Origin: Burkholderiales bacterium
Lineage (GTDB): Bacteria > Pseudomonadota > Gammaproteobacteria > Burkholderiales > Casimicrobiaceae
Assembly: GCA_025354165.1 (NCBI GenBank)
Contig: JANXNI010000069.1
Location: 1-64,000 of the forward strand
Length of the DNA stretch: 64,000 nucleotides
Reading direction: 5' to 3'
Within the stretch, counting starts at the first letter, position 1, and every line of letters starts with the position of its first letter. A program made the position numbers and the translations under genes. Below the pieces are notes generated by a model that was not told where the DNA came from, searched no databases, and saw nothing but the letters and a program-made list of their open reading frames with translations. Of this stretch, positions 53,372 to 61,637 are shown piece after piece.

Positions 53372-54237
53372 GTCGACGCCCCGGCTGCCGCGACATCAAA
53401 CACAAACCGCCCCGGATCGTTGAACAGCAAAAAGTGTTTGTTCACGGCGCGGCCAATCATCGTCATGCCGACCTGTTTGGCGATCTCGTAGCCCATCTGC
53501 GTGAGTCCGGATCGCGACACGAGCAACGACACGCCCATCTGCGCCGCCTTGATCACCATTTCGCTGGTGAGCCGACCCGTTGTGTAGAAAATTTTGTCGC
53601 CACCATCAACGCCGTCAAGCCACATCATCCCGGCAATGGCGTCGACCGCGTTGTGGCGTCCGACGTCTTCAACAAAGTACAGCAGTTCCGGTGTCGCACT
53701 GAAGAGGGCGCAGCCGTGCACCGCACCCGCCTGCTTGTAAATCGTCTCATGTTTGCGCACCAGTTCGGACAGCGCATACAGCGTGCTCTGCGTCAGCTTC
53801 GCATCGGTTGAGAGATGAATGTCGTCGATGTCCGCCATCAGATCACCAAACACGGTGCCGCTACCGCAGCCTGTCGTCTTCGTGCGGTGGGCCATTTTTT
53901 CGTCAAGGTCGATGAGGCCGTTTTTTGTGTAAACCGAAGCAGCGTTGACTTCCCAATCAATCTGCACCGCGACCAGTTCATCAATGGAATCGACGAGGCG
54001 CTGATTGCGCAAATAGCCGATCACCAGCGCCTCTGGAGCCGCACCGAGCGTCATCAGCGTGAGGATTTCGCGTTTGTCAACGTACACGGTGAGCGGGTGT
54101 TCGCCGGCGACAAAAGCAGTGCCTTCTGCCCCGTGCTCATCCTTCGTTGCGACTTCAAATGTAGAGGGGCGAGCGGCGTTGCTGAGCTGCGGCTGGTAAC
54201 GGGTTGGAGCCAATTTGGCGGCGATGTTTTGCGTCAT
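53368..54237 (-). CDS. fdhD: Formate dehydrogenase sulfurtransferase FdhD
   Basis: 289 residues. GEHPLTVYVDKREILTLMTLGAAPEALVIGYLRNQRLV, TTGCGSGTVFGDL (the sulphur-carrying cysteine loop, here one cysteine) and GAVHGCALFSATPELLYFVEDVGRHNAVDAIAGMMW are the FdhD blocks. It transfers sulphur from IscS to the Mo-bis-MGD cofactor of formate dehydrogenase. mobA follows with a 4-base overlap. No formate dehydrogenase structural gene is in the window. Confidence 0.94.
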   Translation of the reverse strand: MTQNIAAKLAPTRYQPQLSNAARPSTFEVATKDEHGAEGTAFVAGEHPLTVYVDKREILTLMTLGAAPEALVIGYLRNQRLVDSIDELVAVQIDWEVNAASVYTKNGLIDLDEKMAHRTKTTGCGSGTVFGDLMADIDDIHLSTDAKLTQSTLYALSELVRKHETIYKQAGAVHGCALFSATPELLYFVEDVGRHNAVDAIAGMMWLDGVDGGDKIFYTTGRLTSEMVIKAAQMGVSLLVSRSGLTQMGYEIAKQVGMTMIGRAVNKHFLLFNDPGRFVFDVAAAGAST

Positions 54238-54361
54238 GCTGCGATGTTAGCCAGACGTGCGGTGTGCCCAAAGCGCGCACCGGTCGACGGCATCGGCGGA
54301 ATTAGCCAACGGACACCGCAATTGCAACTGTGGTGCGCATTCTGACGCGCGGCCTACGATT

Positions 54362-54476
54362 CAGCTTTTGCATGAAAGTTCCAATGTACATGGGCTGAAA
54401 GCGAAATATGACGTTTATCGACTTGTGAATAAAACGTCGTGCAGCCCCTGTGTGGTGGTTCTTTCACGAAAAAGCT
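54362..54476 (-). repeat. Dispersed palindromic element, copy H (reverse orientation)
   Basis: Outer arms AGCTTTTGCATGAAAG and CTTTCACGAAAAAGCT, inner arms ATGGGCT and AGCCCC. The core TCGACTTG reads in the opposite sense to the other copies. It lies between fdhD and the aquaporin gene, far from the accessory cluster, and its right end touches the aquaporin stop. Confidence 0.75.
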
Positions 54477-55158
54477 AATTGCTTGAATCAGCGCGCCAAA
54501 GTGTGCCCGCGACGAGCGCCGCCAGGCCAGCGCCAACGCATTGCGCCACCGCGAAAAGTTCAATGCTTTCGGGGGCGATGCCGGAGAACGAATCGGTGAT
54601 TGAGCGGGCAATCGTGATGGCTGGATTGGCGAACGAGGTGGAGGAGGTGAACCAGTAGCCTGCGGCGATGGCGGCGGGAACGGTGAGCGCGGTGAGATCG
54701 GGGTTTCGGCGAGCGGTTCCGAGAATGGTGAACAGCAAAACGAATGTGGCGACGCATTCGCCGATGCCCTCGCCGACGGACGAGCGCACATGCGTGGAGG
54801 TCTGCACAAGCGCGAGCCCGAACATCACGTGCGCGAGCATGGCACCTGCGAGCATGACGACGATTTGGGTCAGGGTGTAGGCGACGAAATCACGCGGGCT
54901 CAACTCTCGACGCAAACACATCACGAGCGATACGACCGGGTTGAAATGCGCGCCGGAAATCGGGCTCAAAGTGTAGATCAGAACGCCGAGTAAGGTCACT
55001 GTCGCCAGGGTGTTGCCGATGAGTGCAACTGCCGCGTTGCCCGCAGCCAGGCGCTCCGCCATGATGCCGCTGCCGATAACCGTGCAGGCGAGCAGCAACG
55101 AGCCGAGCGCTTCTGCGGCGAGGCGTTTGCCGAGCGACGCGGGCGGTGATGACATCAC
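54475..55158 (-). CDS. MIP-family aquaporin, arsenite-channel (AqpS-like) candidate
   Basis: 227 residues, six membrane helices and two half-helices. GAHFNPVVSLVMCLRREL has the first NPV motif and FANPAITIARSITDSFSGI the second NPA. The position as last gene of an arsR-arsI-arsC operon, overlapping arsC by four bases, matches the AqpS arrangement known from Sinorhizobium, where the channel lets arsenite made by ArsC flow out. Selectivity for arsenite is inferred from context. Confidence 0.88.
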   Translation of the reverse strand: MMSSPPASLGKRLAAEALGSLLLACTVIGSGIMAERLAAGNAAVALIGNTLATVTLLGVLIYTLSPISGAHFNPVVSLVMCLRRELSPRDFVAYTLTQIVVMLAGAMLAHVMFGLALVQTSTHVRSSVGEGIGECVATFVLLFTILGTARRNPDLTALTVPAAIAAGYWFTSSTSFANPAITIARSITDSFSGIAPESIELFAVAQCVGAGLAALVAGTLWRADSSN

Positions 55159-55664
55159 GCAGCGAGAGTTGCGGTGTTGCCGATGGCTTTTAGCTCGCGC
55201 TGGATGGCCAATGCGTCCAAAGACTCCAGCGGCAGCTCAGCGAAAAGCCGCGTACGCGCAGCGATTTGCTGGAATACTTTGTGAAAAGCGGCGCGCTTTT
55301 CCTCGTCGCTTCCAACCACGGCTGCCGGGTCTTCGTAGCCCCAATGTGCGGTGGCAGGTTTGCCCGGCCAATACGGGCACGCCTCGCCCGCAGCGTTGTC
55401 GCAGACCGTGATGATGAAGTCCATCTCGGGCGCGTCGCGTAACGCAAACTCATCCCACGATTTGCTGCGCAATTGCGAGAGATCGTATCCCGTTTGCGCG
55501 ATCATTTCGATGGCAAATGGATTGACTGTGCCGGTGGGATGACTGCCAGCGCTGTAGCCGACGAAACGGCCCTGTCCGAGCGTTGTGATCAATGCCTCGG
55601 CCATCACGCTGCGTGCGGAGTTTCCCGTGCAGAGGAAGAGTACGTTGTAGGGACGGTTCATCAT
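55155..55664 (-). CDS. arsC: Arsenate reductase ArsC, low-molecular-weight phosphatase type
   Basis: 169 residues. NVLFLCTGNSARSVMAEAL is the C-x5-R phosphatase-like catalytic loop (CTGNSAR), SKSWDEF and DFIITVCDNAAGEACPYWPGKP carry the second and third redox cysteines, as in thioredoxin-linked ArsC. It reduces As(V) to As(III). I start it at the MMNRP methionine pair; a longer frame overlaps arsI. It overlaps the aquaporin gene by four bases. Confidence 0.92.
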   Translation of the reverse strand: MMNRPYNVLFLCTGNSARSVMAEALITTLGQGRFVGYSAGSHPTGTVNPFAIEMIAQTGYDLSQLRSKSWDEFALRDAPEMDFIITVCDNAAGEACPYWPGKPATAHWGYEDPAAVVGSDEEKRAAFHKVFQQIAARTRLFAELPLESLDALAIQRELKAIGNTATLAA

Positions 55665-55687
55665 GGCGCGACTACGTTGAAGGAAAT

Positions 55688-56215
55688 TTATGCGACGACT
55701 GGCGCAGCGCAACATGCCGTCGAGCACTGCCCTGTGGGAGGTTTTGCGGCAACGGTTTGAGTGGCCGACGGTGCGCCAGCGTTGTCAGTTGGACTGCAAC
55801 AGGCCGACGTTGAGGTTGCGGGCGTGGCGGCTTCATGTTCGCCGTTGTAGGTTTTGATTTCGCCCATCGAGTGATACATCTCCCAGGCAACACCCTGCGG
55901 GTCCATCAGCCAGTGCTTCGTGCTTTGCGCGTAGCAGCATTGCGTGTTGCCTTCGTTGAACATTGAGAGTTCGGCGGCTTCATGCTGCGATTGCAGCGCG
56001 GCGAGTTCGTCGCTGGAATCCACCTGAAACCCGAGGTGATTGACACCTTGCTTTGAGCCGCGTTTGGAGATCGCGAAATTGATGCGTGGATCGTCAAGCA
56101 TCCACTTCGCGTAGTCTGACTTTTCAACGGTCGGTGGAGTGCCGAATAATGCGCTGTAGAAGCGCGTGCTGCTGGCTAAATCTTCAACAGCGACGTGGAC
56201 GTGAAATCGTTTCAT
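55688..56215 (-). CDS. arsI: ArsI/CadI-type metalloenzyme (C-As lyase family)
   Basis: 175 residues, glyoxalase/extradiol fold. FHVHVAVEDLASSTRFYSALFG and VNHLGFQVDSSDELAAL supply the metal-binding histidine blocks, and NTQCCYAQSTKHW carries the vicinal cysteine pair that in ArsI binds trivalent methylarsenicals before Fe-dependent cleavage of the carbon-arsenic bond. The last ~40 residues add more cysteines (SACCSP, CSTACCAAP). Start 56215 has AAAGGAA eight bases upstream and overlaps arsR by 32 bases. CadI-like cadmium binding cannot be excluded. Confidence 0.85.
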   Translation of the reverse strand: MKRFHVHVAVEDLASSTRFYSALFGTPPTVEKSDYAKWMLDDPRINFAISKRGSKQGVNHLGFQVDSSDELAALQSQHEAAELSMFNEGNTQCCYAQSTKHWLMDPQGVAWEMYHSMGEIKTYNGEHEAATPATSTSACCSPTDNAGAPSATQTVAAKPPTGQCSTACCAAPVVA

Positions 56216-56558
56216 CGGGAAATTCCTTTGGAAGTTGGACAGGAGAGCAGCAATCGGCAGCGTCAGCGGACTTGCTTCCGGCGCAGCAGTTTTCGGTCAT
56301 AAACGCAAGCAGCGCGTTCATCGTGTCATAGCGGGCGCGATAGATCACAAATCGGCCTTGCTGTTCGCTATCGATGAGTGAATTGACGCGCAATTCTTTT
56401 AGATGGAACGACAGCACAGGCGCGCTGACCCCGAGCTGTTCGGCGAGCGTGCCCGCTGCCAACCCGTATGAGCCGGCCACGACAAGCGCGCGAAACACGT
56501 CCAGTCGAGTAGGTTGCGCTAGTGAAGCGAGTAATGCGGCGGCGTCTTTTGTTTCCAT
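56184..56558 (-). CDS. arsR: ArsR family transcriptional repressor
   Basis: 124 residues. ALLASLAQPTRLDVFRALV is the family start, LAEQLGVSAPVLSFHLKELRVNSLI the winged-helix recognition region, and cysteines in ENCCAGSKSADAADCCSP near the C-terminus look like the As(III) site, as in the atypical ArsRs whose cysteines lie at the C-terminus. First gene of the operon. Inverted repeats directly before the start codon are likely operators, and there is no ribosome site, suggesting a leaderless mRNA. Confidence 0.9.
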   Translation of the reverse strand: METKDAAALLASLAQPTRLDVFRALVVAGSYGLAAGTLAEQLGVSAPVLSFHLKELRVNSLIDSEQQGRFVIYRARYDTMNALLAFMTENCCAGSKSADAADCCSPVQLPKEFPDETISRPRRC

Positions 56559-56584
56559 ATTTCAATAATAGTAGAAATATTGAA
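56557..56584. promoter_or_regulatory. Overlapping inverted repeats, probable ArsR operator
   Basis: ATATTTC (56557-56563) and GAAATAT (56574-56580); TTCAATA (56561-56567) and TATTGAA (56578-56584). Both pairs have perfect 7-base arms 10 bases apart, and the block is A/T-rich beside the arsR start codon. Confidence 0.6.
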
Positions 56585-56713
56585 TAGAGGCAAATGCATC
56601 GACTCCGTGGCGGCATCGTGCCACCTGCCTGCATCAGGTATCGGTGGGTGGCCCGCTATGAACTTCGTCAAACGTATGTGACAATCGATCCAAATAGATG
56701 TATTGGATGGCGT

Positions 56714-57292
56714 ATGTTGGACAAAGACGGCTTCCGGCCGAACGTCGCCATTGTGATTGTCAATCACAGAAACCAGGTTTTTTGGGGTAAACGGATACGT
56801 GAACATTCATGGCAGTTTCCGCAAGGCGGAATTAATCTGGGCGAAAGCCCCGAAGAGGCCATGTTCCGTGAACTCCATGAAGAGGTTGGCTTACGGCCGG
56901 ATCATGTAAGGATTCTCGGGAGAACCCGAGACTGGTTGCGCTACGAAGTGCCATCCACGTGGATAAAGCGTGAATGGCGTGGCAACTATCGTGGGCAAAA
57001 ACAAATCTGGTATCTGCTCCGGCTGGTAGGTCGCGACAGCGATCTGAACCTGCGTGCCGATAATCGCCCCGAGTTTGATGCGTGGCGCTGGACTGACTAT
57101 TGGGTCGATCTGGACGGTGTGATCGAATTCAAGCGCGATGTGTACAAGCGCGGGCTCGGCGAGCTTGAGCGCTTTTTGCATCAGAGCAAACTGCAAACAC
57201 GCCGCGAACGGATGTTCGGGTCGGGAATGACCTTTCCCCCCGACGCCCAGATACCGTATCCAGAACTCCCGCATCCAGCGGAAACTGAATAG
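56714..57292 (+). CDS. rppH: RNA pyrophosphohydrolase (NudH/RppH)
   Basis: 192 residues. Removes pyrophosphate from the 5' end of mRNA, starting decay. [28 protein letters not shown] is the classic start. The Nudix box reads [23 protein letters not shown] (G-x5-E-x7-R-E-x2-E-E-x-G). W-x-F-P-Q-G precedes it, and DWLRYEVPS and [12 protein letters not shown] follow, as in RppH. Start 56714; a longer open frame upstream is not conserved. A strong terminator follows immediately. Confidence 0.94.
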   Translation: MLDKDGFRPNVAIVIVNHRNQVFWGKRIREHSWQFPQGGINLGESPEEAMFRELHEEVGLRPDHVRILGRTRDWLRYEVPSTWIKREWRGNYRGQKQIWYLLRLVGRDSDLNLRADNRPEFDAWRWTDYWVDLDGVIEFKRDVYKRGLGELERFLHQSKLQTRRERMFGSGMTFPPDAQIPYPELPHPAETE

Positions 57293-57318
57293 AAAAAGGC
57301 CGCAAATGCGGCCTTTTT
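57293..57318 (+). terminator. Rho-independent terminator of rppH
   Basis: AAAAAGGCCGC-AAAT-GCGGCCTTTTT, a GC-rich stem flanked by A and T tracts, right after the rppH stop codon. It may also serve the convergent Yip1 gene. Confidence 0.93.
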
Positions 57319-57338
57319 CTCTGCGCGGGTCGACCAGA

Positions 57339-57944
57339 CTAGAAGCGACCGCGCATCATCGCACCTGTGCCAGCGACGGCTCCGACGATCATGGCCATGA
57401 TCATTGCGACAACGATGTAGCAGACTATGATCAAGGCCGTATAACCGATCGATTTTTCCTGCGGGTTTTTCATCAGCGGCGACAGGCCGAGGTAGAGCAG
57501 ATATAGCCCATACAGGCCCGCAATGATGCCAAGCACTCCCAGCATCGGTATCAGCGAAAACACGCCAGCGAGCCAGACGGGTGTCGACGAATAAACGACC
57601 AGTTTTAGTGCCGCAACAGGGTCCTTTTGACCGTCAAACGTTGGTGCAAGCGCCGTGACAATCAGCGACACGACGTAAATTGCAGCAAGGCCCAAGACGT
57701 AACCCACAACCATGGTTACCAGCGCGCTGCCGACGGGCGTACGGAAGTTGCCAACAATCGGTAGCGAGATGCCAATGAGCGTCGAACCCAGAAGGCCGCA
57801 GACCGCTGGGATGGCAGCCAGAATCATGGCGTAGCCTATAAACAGCGACTTCACGTCAGCGGGTTCAGCTGCAATCTTTTCCCATTCGGACTTTGGCGAA
57901 AGGACGATTGACTTGACGCGTTCTATCAATTTTGCAAAATCCAC
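57339..57944 (-). CDS. Yip1 domain membrane protein
   Basis: 201 residues. MDFAKLIERVKSIVLSPKSEWEKIAAEPADVKSLFIGYAMILAAIPAV is the typical bacterial Yip1/DUF1282-like start, followed by five to six helices and ending GAVAGTGAMMRGRF. Function unknown; sometimes linked to membrane trafficking by homology only. Convergent with rppH. Confidence 0.82.
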   Translation of the reverse strand: MDFAKLIERVKSIVLSPKSEWEKIAAEPADVKSLFIGYAMILAAIPAVCGLLGSTLIGISLPIVGNFRTPVGSALVTMVVGYVLGLAAIYVVSLIVTALAPTFDGQKDPVAALKLVVYSSTPVWLAGVFSLIPMLGVLGIIAGLYGLYLLYLGLSPLMKNPQEKSIGYTALIIVCYIVVAMIMAMIVGAVAGTGAMMRGRF

Positions 57945-58087
57945 TATTCAGTTCTCCCCTGTGTTGAGTATGCGCATAACTATGCTGATCGTAAAACTCC
58001 TAAGACGAAATGCGTGAGGATTTAACGACACGCCAGCATAGCGGGATGAGTGTATGCGTGATTGGCGGCGTTGCGTGCAAATTGCCG

Positions 58088-59092
58088 CTAGTTTTCGAAT
58101 GAGATCGCGCCCGTGGGGCCTACCGTTGCACGCAGGACGGTGACTTCGTCGCCCAGAAGTCCGCCACGCTGCGTCCACGCCACTTTGGTACCGTTGGCAT
58201 TAATCGCGGCGTGATCAATACTGCCTTCGCCCAGTTGCACGCGCGTACCTGTCGCGAAGTCAAGCCATGCCACCGAATCAGTTAGAGTCAGTCGCTGGTG
58301 AACGACGCCGTAACGGCCATCGCCGGAAAGCTGCCGCACCCGTACGGTGCGCGCCACCGGTAGCGTGTACTTCGGTTTTCCGGTTGACCACGGTACGATG
58401 GACAGCGAGCCTTCCGAGTAGTGCTTTACATATTGCGCACCGGGAATGAATGTCACTTCATCCTTGTTCATCCACAGCGGTGTTCTCACGCGATCTAGTG
58501 ATCTGATTTTCCAAAGAGCGTTGACGGCGTCGCTCAAGTCAAAGTTCAAGAGCGTTTTGCCATCCGGAGCGAAGCCCAGCTCTACATTGCGGCCAATATC
58601 GGTTTTAGCGACGCGCTTTCCGCGTTTTGTATAAAGTTCGAGGCTACGCGCCTCGCCGGGATAGTCGACGGCGGCGGCGACGAGTGCGCCTCGCGCATCT
58701 GCGTCCATCACGCGGCCTGTTGTCTCGATGTGACCCAAGACCGCGCAGTTGGCAGCGTCGTACAAACGCAATGAATCGTGTTCGCCATGGATGCGTTCAA
58801 TCACGATACGACGGTTGAATGAAAAGAACGACGGAGCGATGATTGCGCAGATCTTTGTTGGCTCGGCAACTCCGGACTTCCAGTGATACAAGCCGGGTGC
58901 TGGGGTTCCAGGCGCACTTAAAAGGATCGTTAGCGTGCCGCTTGCTGACACTTCGACATCGACCAACTCGCGTGACTTGACCGTCCACGCGAATGTTTGC
59001 GATGCAAGTAGCACGGTGACCGCTGCGATCATCGAGCGTCGGAGGGAAACGCTAACCAAGCTCAAGCAATACCGGCTGATGATCGGAAACAC
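58088..59092 (-). CDS. Secreted hypothetical protein, beta-propeller-like
   Basis: Up to 334 residues. The start is uncertain: ATG 59092 overlaps the upstream gene by 41 bases, TTG 59059 would give a good signal peptide (LRRSMIAAVTVLLASQTFAW), and ATG 59032 lacks a positive n-region. Repeated segments such as APGLYHWKSG, LGFAPDGKTLLNFDLSD and RQLSGDGRYGVVHQRL, NANGTKVAWTQRG resemble propeller blades (PD40/TolB-like). No catalytic motif seen. Last gene of the ugp-like cluster. Confidence 0.6.
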   Translation of the reverse strand: MFPIISRYCLSLVSVSLRRSMIAAVTVLLASQTFAWTVKSRELVDVEVSASGTLTILLSAPGTPAPGLYHWKSGVAEPTKICAIIAPSFFSFNRRIVIERIHGEHDSLRLYDAANCAVLGHIETTGRVMDADARGALVAAAVDYPGEARSLELYTKRGKRVAKTDIGRNVELGFAPDGKTLLNFDLSDAVNALWKIRSLDRVRTPLWMNKDEVTFIPGAQYVKHYSEGSLSIVPWSTGKPKYTLPVARTVRVRQLSGDGRYGVVHQRLTLTDSVAWLDFATGTRVQLGEGSIDHAAINANGTKVAWTQRGGLLGDEVTVLRATVGPTGAISFEN

Positions 59093-59909
59093 GGGTATCA
59101 GGATTGACGTCCATCCGTTTGACCTGCGAGGTCAGCGAATCGCTCACGAACATGAAGTCGCACGCAATCGGTACCGGGCCGTAGCGCCGGTCATGCAGAC
59201 GGAAGGTCGGTGCATGCGGAATGTTTGGGTGAGCCATAGTCCATGCGTCGTGCATCGCGTTTACGCTGCCTTGGGGCGCATTGAGCAACGCGTATTCGGG
59301 GCCATCGGATTCAAAATTGAAGTCACCGGTGAGGATGCAATGCAGCGTGTGCGGCTTGCTTTGAAACGCTGAACCGGTGTCGTCAATCAGCGGTGGCGTG
59401 GCGGCGTGCGCACAGCCCTCGTGGTGCAGCCGTAAAAGTTCTTGCGCTTGCGCCATGCGCATCGATGGTGAGTAAAACTCCAGATGCGTCGTCATGAAGC
59501 GCACCGGACCGAATGGTGTGATCACGGTTGCATTGGTACACATGCGCGGCATGCTGCGCACCCCACCGGGTGTTGCGTCGGCAGGGTAAGGCAGCGCATG
59601 ATGGTGCACCTGCGCAACTGGTAGTCGCGTCGCAATGAGATTGCCAAAACGCTGCCGTGACCTGCCATCGGGGCTTAATTCATCGACTGCCGCCCCGAAG
59701 AAAACTTCAAAACCGGGCAGTAGAGATTTAAGAATTTGTGGTTGATTGTGTGATGCGTTGCCATCGAGACGCGGATAATTTACCGCGACTTCCTGCATGC
59801 AGATTACATCGAAATCCGCCATGTCGCGAGCGTCCTTGACGACTCGCGCGATATCGATCACGCCGTCGAGGCCGCAGAACCATTGCACGTTCCAGGTAAT
59901 AATTTTCAT
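59052..59909 (-). CDS. Endonuclease/exonuclease/phosphatase (EEP) family protein
   Basis: 285 residues. MKIITWNVQWFCGLDGVIDI, DFDVICMQEV, TTHLEFYSPSMRMAQ, LTGDFNFE and VSDHQPVLLEL are the five conserved EEP blocks with the Mg-binding Asn/Glu and catalytic Asp/His. The family includes DNA endonucleases, sphingomyelinases and phosphatases. It overlaps the upstream permease gene by four bases, so it is part of a ugp-like operon where UgpQ-type phosphodiesterases are usual; it may supply the substrate. No signal peptide. Confidence 0.88.
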   Translation of the reverse strand: MKIITWNVQWFCGLDGVIDIARVVKDARDMADFDVICMQEVAVNYPRLDGNASHNQPQILKSLLPGFEVFFGAAVDELSPDGRSRQRFGNLIATRLPVAQVHHHALPYPADATPGGVRSMPRMCTNATVITPFGPVRFMTTHLEFYSPSMRMAQAQELLRLHHEGCAHAATPPLIDDTGSAFQSKPHTLHCILTGDFNFESDGPEYALLNAPQGSVNAMHDAWTMAHPNIPHAPTFRLHDRRYGPVPIACDFMFVSDSLTSQVKRMDVNPDTRVSDHQPVLLELG

Positions 59910-60730
59910 TTGATCCCGGCACGCATAAAGGATTGAACAAATTGTCGCTGGAACAGCAAAAAGGCTGCCAACAGAGGCGCAGCGGTAAGCAGCGTGGCCG
60001 CGGTGATGATCGACCAGTCAATGCCCTGATCGGTTGACGCAAATACTTGCAGACCAACAGTTAGCGGACGCGAGCTCACCGAGTTTGTCACCACCAGCGG
60101 CCACAAGAAATTGTTCCAGTGATAGCTGACGGAGACGAGCGAAAAGGCCACGTACACGGGCTTTGCCAACGGTACATAAACACGACACAAAATTTGCAGT
60201 GAACTCGCACCTTCCATCGTGGCCGCTTCGACCAGTTCTTTCGGTATGCCTTTGAAGGTTTGCCGCAATAGAAAGATCGCGAAGGCTGAAGCAAAGTAGG
60301 GCAGACCGATGCCAAGCAGCGTATCAATCAGCCCCAGCTTGCTCATCGTCTTGTAATTCTCAACCAGCAGAATGTCAGGCATGATCATCAACTGCACGAG
60401 CACCAGTGCGAACAGGATGTTTTTGCCGCGAAATTCGTAGCGAACGAAAGCGTAGGCGGCCAGCGTGCACAGAACCAGTTGCGCTGCGAGAATCATCGCA
60501 ACCAGTACGGTTGTGTTGAAGAAATATCGGGCGAACGGCGCAGCCGTCCAGGCGCGCTCAAAGTTTTCCAGGGTTAGCGGCGCAAATAGCGAAAACTTTG
60601 CCGAGAACTCGGAAGGATGGAAGGCCGTCCACACCGCATACAGTAAGGGCAACACCCACAAGATGGCCAGTAGCCACGCCGCCAGCGTGTCCACAACCGG
60701 AGATTTTTGCTGAAAAGCAGGATCAGACAT
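59906..60730 (-). CDS. ugpE: ABC sugar/glycerol-phosphate transporter permease (UgpE-like)
   Basis: 274 residues, six helices. LLAILWVLPLLYAVWTAFHP starts it, and KELVEAATMEGASSLQILCRVYVPLAKP is the EAA loop. SVSYHWNNFLWPLVVTNS matches the UgpE/MalG end. Start 60730, one base after the upstream permease stop. Works with UgpA, the binding protein and the ATPase encoded upstream. Confidence 0.88.
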   Translation of the reverse strand: MSDPAFQQKSPVVDTLAAWLLAILWVLPLLYAVWTAFHPSEFSAKFSLFAPLTLENFERAWTAAPFARYFFNTTVLVAMILAAQLVLCTLAAYAFVRYEFRGKNILFALVLVQLMIMPDILLVENYKTMSKLGLIDTLLGIGLPYFASAFAIFLLRQTFKGIPKELVEAATMEGASSLQILCRVYVPLAKPVYVAFSLVSVSYHWNNFLWPLVVTNSVSSRPLTVGLQVFASTDQGIDWSIITAATLLTAAPLLAAFLLFQRQFVQSFMRAGIK

Positions 60731-60731
60731 C

Positions 60732-61601
60732 TCAGTAATGCGCCTTCTTGTCGAGCACGAAGAACTGCACCAGTGCCACGGTCGCGAGCGCTCCGAGTAG
60801 CACAACCGTAATCGCCGCCGCGTAGCCCTGATCCCAATACTTGAAGCCCACTTCATACAGGTGATAGAGCAGCAAGCTGGTCGCGTTGTCCGGCCCGCCG
60901 CGCGTCATGACAACGACGTGATCGACCATGCGGAATGCGTTGATCACCGCATTCACCAACACGAAAATAGTGGTCGGCATCAACAAAGGCCACAGCACGC
61001 GCCGAAAGAAGAACCAGCGCCCCGCACCCTCAATCGCCGCGGCTTCACGCAGGCTGGGGCTGATGCCTTGCAGCGCCGCAAGATAGAAGATCATAAAGAA
61101 GCCCGCTTCCTTCCACACGGCAACGACCGTGATGCTGGCCAGCGCCGTCGATTTGTCGCCCAACCAGTTCTGCGATGGCAAGCCGAACACACCACCGATT
61201 TGTTCTAACAACCCGTACGTCGGCGTGTAGAAAAAGAGCCAGATATTGGCCACCGCGATCATCGGCAGAACGGTCGGCGTAAAGTACGCCATGCGCAAAA
61301 ATCCGCGCCCTGTCATTGGCCCGTTGACCCACAGCGCCATCGCCAGGGCGAGCCCCACCGAGAGCGGAATCGTCGCCAGCGCGAACCACAAGTTGTTGCG
61401 CAATGCCTGCCAGAAAATCGGATCCTCGATCATCGAAGCGTAGTTGTCGAGCCCAACAAATACGCTCGGACGGTTCGGCTTCGGCGTCGACATAAAACTG
61501 TCGATGATCGTCGCCACCGCCGGGTAATGCGTGAACGCGACCAGCAAGACAAGCGCGGGCAGCAACATCAACCAGGCTTGGGCTTGATGTTGGCGGTTCA
61601 C
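60732..61601 (-). CDS. ugpA: ABC sugar/glycerol-phosphate transporter permease (UgpA-like)
   Basis: 289 residues, six helices. AWLMLLPALVLLVAFTHYPAVATIIDSF is the usual start; SPSLREAAAIEGAGRWFFFRRVLWPLLMP is the EAA loop. It begins 36 bases after the binding-protein gene. The PxxFVGLDNYASMIED segment is typical of UgpA/MalF-type proteins. Confidence 0.9.
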   Translation of the reverse strand: MNRQHQAQAWLMLLPALVLLVAFTHYPAVATIIDSFMSTPKPNRPSVFVGLDNYASMIEDPIFWQALRNNLWFALATIPLSVGLALAMALWVNGPMTGRGFLRMAYFTPTVLPMIAVANIWLFFYTPTYGLLEQIGGVFGLPSQNWLGDKSTALASITVVAVWKEAGFFMIFYLAALQGISPSLREAAAIEGAGRWFFFRRVLWPLLMPTTIFVLVNAVINAFRMVDHVVVMTRGGPDNATSLLLYHLYEVGFKYWDQGYAAAITVVLLGALATVALVQFFVLDKKAHY

Positions 61602-61637
61602 GCGATCTTCATTGCCGGATGATCTGTAGACGAACAG

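Noticed and set aside
8175..54476. Palindromic elements as integron attC sites
   Set aside because: They lack the paired RYYYAAC/GTTRRRY core sites, lie between long housekeeping genes, vary in orientation relative to genes, and no integrase is present.
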